NCBI GenBank assembly: GCA_018267315.1
Contig: JAFDYS010000023.1
Coordinates: forward strand, 39,052 to 103,051
Length of the DNA: 64,000 nucleotides
Source: Bacteroidota bacterium
GTDB lineage: Bacteria; Bacteroidota; Bacteroidia; Chitinophagales; UBA10324
Reading direction: 5' to 3'
In this document: positions 53,276-60,216 of the stretch, in pieces
How positions within the stretch are numbered: the first letter of the stretch is position 1
How the letters are laid out: every line of letters starts with the position of its first letter
The notes under the pieces: generated by a model
Told to the model about the DNA's origin: nothing
Databases searched by the model: none
What the model saw: the letters and a program-made list of their open reading frames with translations, nothing else
Position numbers and translations under genes: made by a program

Positions 53276-53890
53276 TTAAAAGGGCTCTGTGGCTGCTTTA
53301 CTGAGAAATGACTTTATTTCTCTATCGGTTGGAGCAGTGGTCACATATTCGATAGTTTCGCTGTAGTCTATATCTCCAAAGTAACTGAGTTGTGTTCTGA
53401 ATAATTTCGAGGAGAATTCAGGACTAAATAATTCTTCTGCACGGGTTGCAATTTCTCTGAAAGAGTAGTGGTCTCTGAGCAGAAAATACATATCTACGTA
53501 ATCTTTCCATTTGCCTCTCCGTGAAAAAGCAAATGCTTTCATCGCACCAAGATCCAATAACCCGGGCATTGAAATATATCCATCAAATTTTACAGGATGC
53601 GCCATGGAGTAGGGAAAACTGAAAAAGGTGAGTTTTACCTCATCAATCCGACAGTGGTAGCCATCTTCATTCTTAAAGATGAGTTCATACTTCATTCGCT
53701 TTTTTCTAAGTATGTCCGCTATCTTTTTATGATCAATGGTGCCATTTCTGAAAAGATCAAAATCAATAGAACGACGATGACCAATTTGAAGTGCGATGGC
53801 CGTTCCCCCAACAAGAAAATAGCTCCTGCTGAAAAGTTTGATAAGAGGAAGAATTTTGGTTTGGCTGTTAGTGAGTATTTGAGGGTGCAT
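53276..53890 (-). CDS. AbiEii/AbiGii-like nucleotidyltransferase, probable toxin
   Basis: 204 residues from ATG 53890; the frame is open to 53986, but that extension overlaps the preceding gene and has no family match. NTase fold: YFLVGGTAIALQIGHRRSID (GGT loop, then HRxSxDxD with FDLF), with the catalytic acids D-x-D. KFDGYISMPGLLDLGAMKAF is the second conserved segment. Such proteins are toxins of type IV AbiE-like systems or MNT-type nucleotidyltransferases. The ORF overlaps the DUF6922-like gene by 23 bp (53868-53890), so the two are translationally coupled. The toxin role is inferred from family and partner. Confidence 0.82.
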   Translation of the reverse strand: MHPQILTNSQTKILPLIKLFSRSYFLVGGTAIALQIGHRRSIDFDLFRNGTIDHKKIADILRKKRMKYELIFKNEDGYHCRIDEVKLTFFSFPYSMAHPVKFDGYISMPGLLDLGAMKAFAFSRRGKWKDYVDMYFLLRDHYSFREIATRAEELFSPEFSSKLFRTQLSYFGDIDYSETIEYVTTAPTDREIKSFLSKAATEPF

Positions 53891-54206
53891 GCCGGTCAAA
53901 GTACATGTTGAAATATTGCCTGATCTCCGGAAAGTAATTGATGCGTTTGCCACGTGCCGTCTGCTTCCTGAAAATTCCGGCCACATACTTCACGCCGAGC
54001 AGATCAAATAATTCTTTGATCGTTTTTTCATTTCCGTAGTTTAGGATGAATTCCACCAACACTTCGTGTGAAATGTTTTCTTTGGCATCCTGTCGTAGAT
54101 ACCAGAATAAATCGGAATGCTTGCGGATGAATTCCCTTACCTCAGGTGAATTACCCTTCCGTTTTTTCATCTCGTTAAGATACGAATATTCAGTGAGCCA
54201 TTTCAC
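53868..54206 (-). CDS. DUF6922-like protein, probable antitoxin partner
   Basis: 112 residues. The part EFIRKHSDLFWYLRQD, then VEFILNYGNEKTIKELFDLL and IRQYFNMYFDR, has the pattern of DUF6922: a FW motif, a YG turn after a long helix, and a Leu-rich helix. It is helical, with basic ends. The gene is translated just before the AbiEii-like nucleotidyltransferase with a 23-bp overlap, the arrangement of many antitoxin-toxin pairs. Its DNA binding or neutralising role is inferred. Confidence 0.65.
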   Translation of the reverse strand: MKWLTEYSYLNEMKKRKGNSPEVREFIRKHSDLFWYLRQDAKENISHEVLVEFILNYGNEKTIKELFDLLGVKYVAGIFRKQTARGKRINYFPEIRQYFNMYFDRHAPSNTH

Positions 54207-54218
54207 TGATTGATCCAG

Positions 54219-55742
54219 CTAAGGTTCCAGCCGTCCGTACATCCGCGGGAAAGGAATAGTTTCTCTCACATGCGGCAGTTTGCACAGCCAGGCAATCAAC
54301 CGCTCCAATCCTAATCCGTATCCTGCATGCGGTACAGAGCCGTAGCGGCGCAGATCGAGGTACCACTCGAAGGCCTGCATCGGAAGCTTGTGTTCATTGA
54401 TTTTTTCGATGAGCAGGTTGATATCGGTTTCACGCTCGCCCCCACCCACGATCTCGCCATAACCTTCGGGTGCCAGCACATCCACCCCTTTGGCCCAGCG
54501 CGGATCGGCATCACGCTTCAGGTAAAAAGCTTTCACTTCATGCGGCCAGTTGTAAACCATGATGGGCACGTCAAATAAACGGGTGATCACCGTTTCATCG
54601 CTTCCTCCCAAATCATTACCAAACTCAAATGATTTGGCTGACTGAATCCACTGCGGAATATTGCGTTCATCTTCTTCCAGGTCCTTCAGCTCATTCTTCA
54701 ACTGATCAATCTTGTTCTGGTTGAAATTGATTTCTCCTTTCTTCAACGCGCCACCGGCAATCTTCTCTTCGCGTTCCAAGATCTCTTTCTTCACCTCAGC
54801 GATTCTGGATTGAGTGGAAGCAAGGTCATGTTCGAGGGAACCAATGGAGTTTTTTCCGTTCACATCCTGCTCGCCTTTGATGATACGCACGGCTTCTTCG
54901 TAGGTGAGCCGCGGAAATTTCTTGTTCACCACATTCTCCAGGATGGTCGTGTCGCGGTTGATCAGTTTCAATTCTTCCCTGCACTCAAGCAATACGGCAC
55001 GCACCAGGTGTTTGAGCATGGCTTCAATGAGGTCCATGTTCATATCAAGATCATAGAATGCCATCTCAGGTTCAATCATCCAGAATTCGGAGAGGTGGCG
55101 GCGTGTCTTTGATTTCTCTGCGCGAAAGGTGGGGCCGAACGTGTAGATCTTTCCGAAGGCCATGGCCATTGCTTCTCCATATAGTTGCCCGCTCTGTGAG
55201 AGATAGGCGGGCTTGCCATAAAAATCCGTTTCGAACAGCGTGCTCGTTCCTTCCACAGCATTGCCGGTGAAGATGGGCGCATCCATCTGCACGAATCCTT
55301 CTTCCTGAAAAAAACGGTGCAGGGAGAAAATAAGCGTGTTGCGGATTTTCATGATCGCCCACTGCCGTTGCGTGCGCAGCCACAGGTGGCGGTTGTCCAT
55401 GAGAAAATCAACACCGTGTTCCTTTTTGGCAATAGGATATTCTTCGGCGATGGAAATGATCTCGACACCGGTCGCCCGCACTTCATACCCGCCGATCTGC
55501 TTTTCATCTTTCACCACGGTGCCGGTGATGCGGCACGAACTTTCCATCGTGAGTTTGCCGGCATTTTCAAAAACACCGGCGCTCACATTCTTTTCATCCA
55601 CCACACACTGGCAAAAGCCCGTGCCGTCGCGAAGGATGATGAAGTACAATCCTTTCCCGCTTCGCTTGTTACTGTTCCAGCCCTGGAGCGTCACTTCCTT
55701 TCCTTCATGTTGTGAAAGGTCGCAGATTGAAACCGTTTTCAT
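54219..55742 (-). CDS. asnS: Asparaginyl-tRNA synthetase with a coiled-coil insertion
   Basis: 507 residues. OB-fold anticodon domain (1-100; VTLQGWNSNKRSGKGLYFII), then class II motifs: motif 2 region GPTFRAEKSKTRRHLSEFWM, and motif 3 GYGLGLERLIAWLCKLPHVR near the end. Residues about 280-370 hold a Lys/Glu-rich insertion with strong coiled-coil character (STQSRIAEVKKEILEREEK to IDQLKNELKDLEEDERNIPQ). The sequence after it, GGSDETVITRLFD to EGYGEIVGGGERETDI, resembles the Bacillus-type AsnS rather than the E. coli type. It charges tRNA-Asn. The insertion is the only odd feature. Stop lies 12 bp from the DUF6922 gene start. Confidence 0.94.
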   Translation of the reverse strand: MKTVSICDLSQHEGKEVTLQGWNSNKRSGKGLYFIILRDGTGFCQCVVDEKNVSAGVFENAGKLTMESSCRITGTVVKDEKQIGGYEVRATGVEIISIAEEYPIAKKEHGVDFLMDNRHLWLRTQRQWAIMKIRNTLIFSLHRFFQEEGFVQMDAPIFTGNAVEGTSTLFETDFYGKPAYLSQSGQLYGEAMAMAFGKIYTFGPTFRAEKSKTRRHLSEFWMIEPEMAFYDLDMNMDLIEAMLKHLVRAVLLECREELKLINRDTTILENVVNKKFPRLTYEEAVRIIKGEQDVNGKNSIGSLEHDLASTQSRIAEVKKEILEREEKIAGGALKKGEINFNQNKIDQLKNELKDLEEDERNIPQWIQSAKSFEFGNDLGGSDETVITRLFDVPIMVYNWPHEVKAFYLKRDADPRWAKGVDVLAPEGYGEIVGGGERETDINLLIEKINEHKLPMQAFEWYLDLRRYGSVPHAGYGLGLERLIAWLCKLPHVRETIPFPRMYGRLEP

Positions 55743-55910
55743 TTCCGAATGAATAATTTATTAATCATGAAACACGGGCAAAATGAAATGCTGCACGTTT
55801 CATAAGGCGGGCGAAAATAGCCATTCATGCCTGAAGTTCGATACTGCCATATGACCCTGAATGGCTATACTTGCAGTTGTGAGAAGACCGCTACCCGCAG
55901 AAATTGATGT

Positions 55911-57482
55911 ATGCTTAAGCAATCATTACAGCAGAAGCTAGCCCTTAAATTATCACCGCAGCAGATCCAGTTGATCAAGCTGCTGCAGATTCCTACTGAT
56001 GCGCTGGAAGAACGAATAAAGGAAGAGCTGGAAGCCAATCCCGCCCTGGAGGATGGCGCTTCCGAAGAGGAAGGCGAAGAAGAACTGCCCGTTATTACGG
56101 ATGACGGCGAGTCCGGATCATCCGAAGATGAATTAGCAGGCCAAGAAGAAACGCAAGCCGCTTCTGATGATGAAATGGATGAAATAAAAGAGGAGCGCAA
56201 GGAACTGGAAGAGCTGGAGCATGATAAGGAAGACAGTTTCGAAGATGACAATCAGGAGCTCACCGATTACATGGACAGCGATGAGGTGGATGATTACCGG
56301 TCGCGTGAAGAGCGCTCACCCGAAGAAGAGGACCGCCGCATTCTGCCCGTACCGGTATCGCGGAGTTTTCATGAGTACCTCGATGAGCAACTCGGCATGG
56401 AGGAATTGGATGAACACAGCCACGTATTGGGGGAGTATATTATCGGCAGCATTGATGATGACGGGTATCTGAGGCGACCGCTCGATGCCATGGTGGATGA
56501 TCTCGCTTTTTCGCAGAATGTGACTTGCACGGAAGCGGATTTGGACAGGGTGCTGAAAATCATCCAGGGCTTTGATCCGCCCGGCACCGGCGCCCGCGAC
56601 CTCAGGGAATGCCTGCTCTTGCAATTAGAGCGTGAAGAGAATAACACGGCGTTGAAGAAGCACTGCCTCACCGTGGTTCAGGATTACTTTGATGAATTTG
56701 TGAAGAAGCATTATGAGAAACTGCAGCGACAGCTTGATGTGGATGATGAAATTTTCAAGCAGGTGATCACCCACATCACACATCTGAATCCGAAGCCCGG
56801 CAGCGCCTTCACCGGTTCGCAGGATTTTGAGAAGATCATCATCCCTGATTTCTACATTGCCAACAACGACGGAGAGTTGCAGCTTTCATTGAACAACATG
56901 AATGTGCCCGATCTGCGGATCAGCCCGCACTTCAAAGACATGCTGCGCGACTATCAGAAAGGAGCGAAGAAGGACAAAGCGCAAAAGGAAGCCGTGATGT
57001 TTATCAAGCAGAAGATTGACGGAGCGAAGTGGTTCATTGACGCGATCAGGCAGCGGCAGCAAACGCTCCTGCATACCATGAATGCCATCATGGAGCACCA
57101 GCATGATTTTTTTCTCACCGGCGATGAAACGAAACTGAAGCCGATGATCCTGAAAGACATCGCTGAGAAGACCGGCCTCGATATTTCCACCGTTTCCCGT
57201 GTAGCGAACAGCAAGTATGTGCAAACGGAATTCGGGACCTTCCGCCTGAAGTTTTTCTTTGCCGAATCATTGCCGACCGACAGCGGCGAAGAAGTTTCCA
57301 CACGGGAGGTGAAAAAGATTTTGTCGGACCTGATTGCCGTGGAGAATAAGAAGAAGCCGCTGAGTGATGAAAAGCTCACGGAAGAATTAACGAAGAGAGG
57401 TTACCAGGTAGCGCGACGTACAGTGGCCAAGTATCGTGAGCAACTCGAGATTCCGGTGGCGCGGCTGAGAAAGGAACTGTAG
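55911..57482 (+). CDS. rpoN: RNA polymerase sigma-54 factor
   Basis: 523 residues. Region I is Gln/Leu-rich (KQSLQQKLALKLSPQQIQLI), region II is very acidic (about 45-140), and region III contains the core-binding domain and the HTH. ILKDIAEKTGLDISTVSRVA is the helix-turn-helix, and ARRTVAKYREQLEIP near the C-terminus is the RpoN box that reads the -24 element. Sigma-54 directs transcription that needs an activator ATPase. None is encoded in this window, and I saw no convincing -24/-12 promoter. A near -7 element (TATACTTG) lies at 55866-55873, 37 nt before ATG 55911. Confidence 0.95.
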   Translation: MLKQSLQQKLALKLSPQQIQLIKLLQIPTDALEERIKEELEANPALEDGASEEEGEEELPVITDDGESGSSEDELAGQEETQAASDDEMDEIKEERKELEELEHDKEDSFEDDNQELTDYMDSDEVDDYRSREERSPEEEDRRILPVPVSRSFHEYLDEQLGMEELDEHSHVLGEYIIGSIDDDGYLRRPLDAMVDDLAFSQNVTCTEADLDRVLKIIQGFDPPGTGARDLRECLLLQLEREENNTALKKHCLTVVQDYFDEFVKKHYEKLQRQLDVDDEIFKQVITHITHLNPKPGSAFTGSQDFEKIIIPDFYIANNDGELQLSLNNMNVPDLRISPHFKDMLRDYQKGAKKDKAQKEAVMFIKQKIDGAKWFIDAIRQRQQTLLHTMNAIMEHQHDFFLTGDETKLKPMILKDIAEKTGLDISTVSRVANSKYVQTEFGTFRLKFFFAESLPTDSGEEVSTREVKKILSDLIAVENKKKPLSDEKLTEELTKRGYQVARRTVAKYREQLEIPVARLRKEL

Positions 57483-57512
57483 CTGTACAAATTTTCGAAT
57501 GACCTGCGACTA

Positions 57513-57554
57513 TTAACCATTGACGATTGACCATTCACCACTGACCATTCACCC
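57513..57554. repeat. Short degenerate tandem repeat (CCATTGAC / CCATTCACC)
   Basis: Between rpoN and the next gene, ACCATTGAC, GACCATTCACC and GACCATTCACC follow each other with slight variation. This type of short repeat is frequent in intergenic gaps of Bacteroidota. No function is evident. Confidence 0.5.
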
Positions 57555-58163
57555 TTGAAGACCCTCGCCAACATCATCTCCATAGTTTTTCATCCGCTGT
57601 TGCTGCCAACGTATGCCTTTGTGATGATCTATTTCACCAACCCGCTGTTGTTTTCCGCTTATGATCAGAAACAACTGAGCCAGATTTTCCTGATGGTGGT
57701 GATCAACACGCTGCTGTTTCCATCCATTGCCATTCTGCTGGTGTGGCGGCTCGGTTTCATCAAGTCACTCGCCATGCCCGATGCCAAGGAGCGGCTTGTT
57801 CCGTATCTCACGACCGGCGTGTTTTACATCTGGGCTTATGTGGTGTTCCGCAAATCAGGCATGCCGCAGATTTTTGACATCGTAATTCTCGGCGCCACCA
57901 TCACGCTGTTTGCGATTTTCCTTTTCAACCTGTTCAGGAAAGTGAGTGCCCACAGCGGCGCCATGGGAGCGGCGCTCATCATTACCGTATTCGCCTGCGT
58001 GCTCACTTCTGCCAACTTCAATTACCTGCCGATTGCCGTAGTGATTTTGGCCGGGCTGGTCGGCAGCAGCCGCGTGCTGCTCAATGCGCACGATGTGTTT
58101 GAGGTGTTCACCGGTTTTCTGATCGGCATGGTGAGCCAGGCCGTGGCGATGAAATTCTATTGA
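57555..58163 (+). CDS. PAP2-like membrane phosphatase family protein
   Basis: 202 residues; the start is TTG at 57555, and no ATG offers a better beginning. Six membrane helices. Weak phosphatase signature: AKERLVPYL (KxxxxxRP-like), SAHSGAMGA (the SGH-like loop), and SSRVLLNAHDVFEVFTGFLI (the third motif, with Arg and His/Asp). All three are spaced as in PAP2 enzymes, which strip phosphate from lipid or prenyl phosphates at the membrane. The residues are not all canonical (no SGH but SAHSG), so it may have lost activity. It is separated from rpoN by the repeats at 57513. Confidence 0.65.
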   Translation: MKTLANIISIVFHPLLLPTYAFVMIYFTNPLLFSAYDQKQLSQIFLMVVINTLLFPSIAILLVWRLGFIKSLAMPDAKERLVPYLTTGVFYIWAYVVFRKSGMPQIFDIVILGATITLFAIFLFNLFRKVSAHSGAMGAALIITVFACVLTSANFNYLPIAVVILAGLVGSSRVLLNAHDVFEVFTGFLIGMVSQAVAMKFY

Positions 58164-58165
58164 AA

Positions 58166-58984
58166 CTATTCTCCTCCGTTCATCACCTTAAAACTATAAC
58201 TCGCCCAGGTGCTTTCATAATCGGCTTCGCTGTTTTTCGGAAGTTCCTTCATGTGAATGGATGTGATCACGCAGGTAGCATCCAGTGCCGGCTTGAATGA
58301 TGCCATTCCCTTTTTGTCTGTCTTCAGTACGAGCGTGGAAACCTTGTTTCCGTAGCTCTGCATGAACACTTCAATGGATCCGTCCCTGAGCGGTTTGCCA
58401 TCGAGCAGAAGCTGTACCGGCATCTCTTCATCGGGCATGAGGCGATACGGATTTTTCAGAATGAGCAGTTCCAGTTTCAGCCCGACGGGTTTGGTGAAGA
58501 AATCATCTTTTTTGCTTCGGCTCGTCGTCACCAGTGTTTTGATGCAGCGGGAATATTTTTCCCTGATCTCCGTCATCTTTGTTTTGGTGCTGTCGAATGC
58601 AATGCCGTTCACATGCTCTTCGGCGAGGTACCGCTGAAAGGCGCCGGGGGTTTCGGTGATCATGGATGGCATGCGCTGCATCACCACCAAACCAAGTCCG
58701 TCAAAATCTAGGGGTACGGTGGCCACGGGATCAGCGCCATCGGGCATCAACGGTAAAATGTTTCGGGTTCCGGTTTGGGTAATCAGGTCGAATCGCGGCG
58801 TCATGGAATCCTGCAGCTCGCGTTCAAACTCGTAAGCGAACACTTCACCCACCATGAGGTAAACATTCAGCGTATCGCCTTTCTGGTAAACAAATCTATC
58901 GGGAACGAGGACGTAATGATGTGAAGAAGCGGCAACGGCCACCAGCAGAAGAATGACGGCCGTACTGGTAATCAGTTTTTTCAT
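58166..58984 (-). CDS. DUF4198 (NikM-like) exported protein
   Basis: 272 residues with a signal peptide (KLITSTAVILLLVAVAASSHH). After the cleavage site HHYVLVPDRFVYQKGDTLNV begins the DUF4198 region, whose first histidines resemble the metal-binding N-terminus of NikM/CbiM-associated proteins. The C-terminal half is a Ig/transthyretin-like sheet (LLLDGKPLRDGSIEVFMQSY, then VLKTDKKGMASFKPALDATC). DUF4198 proteins are often found with metal-uptake genes, but the neighbours here are a Rof-like protein and the S24 repressor 21 bp upstream. Its place as third gene behind the repressor may be a transcription unit with no functional link. Family clear. Confidence 0.8.
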   Translation of the reverse strand: MKKLITSTAVILLLVAVAASSHHYVLVPDRFVYQKGDTLNVYLMVGEVFAYEFERELQDSMTPRFDLITQTGTRNILPLMPDGADPVATVPLDFDGLGLVVMQRMPSMITETPGAFQRYLAEEHVNGIAFDSTKTKMTEIREKYSRCIKTLVTTSRSKKDDFFTKPVGLKLELLILKNPYRLMPDEEMPVQLLLDGKPLRDGSIEVFMQSYGNKVSTLVLKTDKKGMASFKPALDATCVITSIHMKELPKNSEADYESTWASYSFKVMNGGE

Positions 58985-59004
58985 TTGCTGCCAAGATATT
59001 TCAT

Positions 59005-59259
59005 TCAGCCGTTTGATGAATTGCTGAGTCGCTTTACATCTACGCTGATCAGTTTATCCAGCCGGATTTCCTCTCCGCTTTCGAGCTGCATGTATTCGAC
59101 CTTGTCAAGGATGAAAAATGTTTTGATGATTCCTTTGATGGAAATCTGCTTTCCGCTTTCATCGGTGAAAACAATTTCACATTCCTTGCGAAGGGTGGCC
59201 AATGCTTCGAGCTCGTCGTAATAGGAGCAGGAGATGGGGATGAGGATGTATTTCTCCAT
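59005..59259 (-). CDS. Rof/YaeO-like Rho-binding antiterminator family protein
   Basis: 84 residues. The match to Rof is by pattern: YILIPISCSYYDELEALATL at the N-terminus (YxPIxCxxYDxLE in Rof), and VEYMQLESGEEIRLDKLISV near the C-terminus (xEYLxxxxGxxxRLDKIxS). It is short, Sm-like beta-rich, of the size expected. Rof binds Rho and blocks termination. The gene lies 12 bp downstream of the XRE-S24 repressor and 20 bp before DUF4198, in one likely operon. If the repressor is inactivated by DNA damage, the Rof-like protein would rise with it (inference). Confidence 0.7.
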   Translation of the reverse strand: MEKYILIPISCSYYDELEALATLRKECEIVFTDESGKQISIKGIIKTFFILDKVEYMQLESGEEIRLDKLISVDVKRLSNSSNG

Positions 59260-59271
59260 ATGAAGCGAAAT

Positions 59272-60090
59272 TTATGAAGCGACCGTTTCCTCCTTCAACC
59301 TATTTTTCACCACCATCAACTCCTCTTCAATCTTCGCCACAGATTGCAGCAGTTCATCGCTGTGGCGAATCGGCTCGGGCATTTCGCTGCTGATGTAGTT
59401 GCAGAACTTCCACACCTCGCGGATGTCATTCACACCGATCTCATAGGGCTTGAACTCGGGGTTGAGTGAATGCAGCACGAGTTTCTTCGAGCGCTTCAGT
59501 TCGTTGTGCACGATCTTGAACACGATGCCGTCGTCCTGCGTGAGCATGATGCAGGGCTGTCCGTTTTTGATGTCGTACCAGTTCTCGACGAACTCACCGA
59601 TCACCCAGCTCTTCGAGGGAATGGGCAGCATGGAGTCGCCGTCAATCTGGAACATGCGGTACTTGCGGTCGTCGAAGAGAATGGGCAACTGAAACGCCGG
59701 CAGTTTTTTGATGAACTCTGGATCAGCGAAACCGTTTTTGTAACCCGCTTTCGCTTTCACGCTCACCAGCTCGATGTTCTCCTTGTTGTTGGAATCCACG
59801 GTGGTGGCCAGCACGCGCAGGCGGCTGCCGGTGATGTACACATCATTGCCCCGCAGCAATTCCGAAAGCTGAAACTGCGAGAGCTTCGCGAGATCGGTTT
59901 TCACCAGTGTGTCAATGGAAACTTTGAAATAGCGGGAGAATGACATCAACGCATCGAGCGTGGGATTTTTCACGCTGCCGTTTTCATAGCTGTTGAGTGT
60001 GGAGCGCGACATGCCCAGTTCGCGGGCTACAATGTCCTGCGTTTTGTCCTTGTAGTTGCGGAGCAACTTGATGTTGTTGTTGAAGAACAT
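59272..60090 (-). CDS. LexA-like XRE/peptidase S24 repressor
   Basis: 272 residues. N-terminal XRE helix-turn-helix (about 5-65; NKTQDIVARELGMSRSTLNS-type pattern, actual DIVARELGMSRSTLNSYENG). C-terminal S24 domain with all parts of the autocleavage machine: Ala115-Gly116 bond in KAKAGYKNG, nucleophile Ser153 in GDSMLPIPS, and Lys192 in VFKIVHNE. It is thus like LexA, HdiR and phage CI-type repressors, cleaving itself when RecA filaments form. The C-terminus adds a helical tail (about 240-272). Its own operator lies 41-67 nt upstream (60131-60157), shared with the divergent priA and matching that of dinB at 12070. I infer it is the SOS-like regulator. Confidence 0.9.
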   Translation of the reverse strand: MFFNNNIKLLRNYKDKTQDIVARELGMSRSTLNSYENGSVKNPTLDALMSFSRYFKVSIDTLVKTDLAKLSQFQLSELLRGNDVYITGSRLRVLATTVDSNNKENIELVSVKAKAGYKNGFADPEFIKKLPAFQLPILFDDRKYRMFQIDGDSMLPIPSKSWVIGEFVENWYDIKNGQPCIMLTQDDGIVFKIVHNELKRSKKLVLHSLNPEFKPYEIGVNDIREVWKFCNYISSEMPEPIRHSDELLQSVAKIEEELMVVKNRLKEETVAS

Positions 60091-60130
60091 GGTTGATATG
60101 AATTGAACCGGTTGCTGAATTATTGATTAA

Positions 60131-60157
60131 ATTACAATCAGTGTTGAAGGTTGTAAT
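60131..60157 (-). promoter_or_regulatory. Palindromic operator between the S24 repressor gene and priA
   Basis: ATTACAATC (60131-60139), 9-nt spacer, GGTTGTAAT (60149-60157): one mismatch from the perfect dinB operator, with the same arm length and spacer. The flanking GATTAA before it is also shared with the dinB site. It lies 41 nt upstream of the repressor start on one side and 60 nt before the priA ATG on the other, so it may act on both genes. Confidence 0.8.
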
Positions 60158-60183
60158 GTAGTCAATTATTTTGGTAAGGAAAC

Positions 60184-60212
60184 TTTCAGCGAGATATTTC
60201 TCTTTATGTTTG
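60184..60212 (+). promoter_or_regulatory. Promoter of priA (TTTC, 17 nt, TATGTTTG)
   Basis: TATGTTTG at 60205-60212 matches the -7 element; TTTC at 60184-60187 is a near -33 element with a 17-nt spacer. The start site would fall at about the ATG (60217), so the mRNA is leaderless or nearly so. The operator at 60131-60157 lies just upstream of it. Confidence 0.55.
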
Positions 60213-60216
60213 AATC

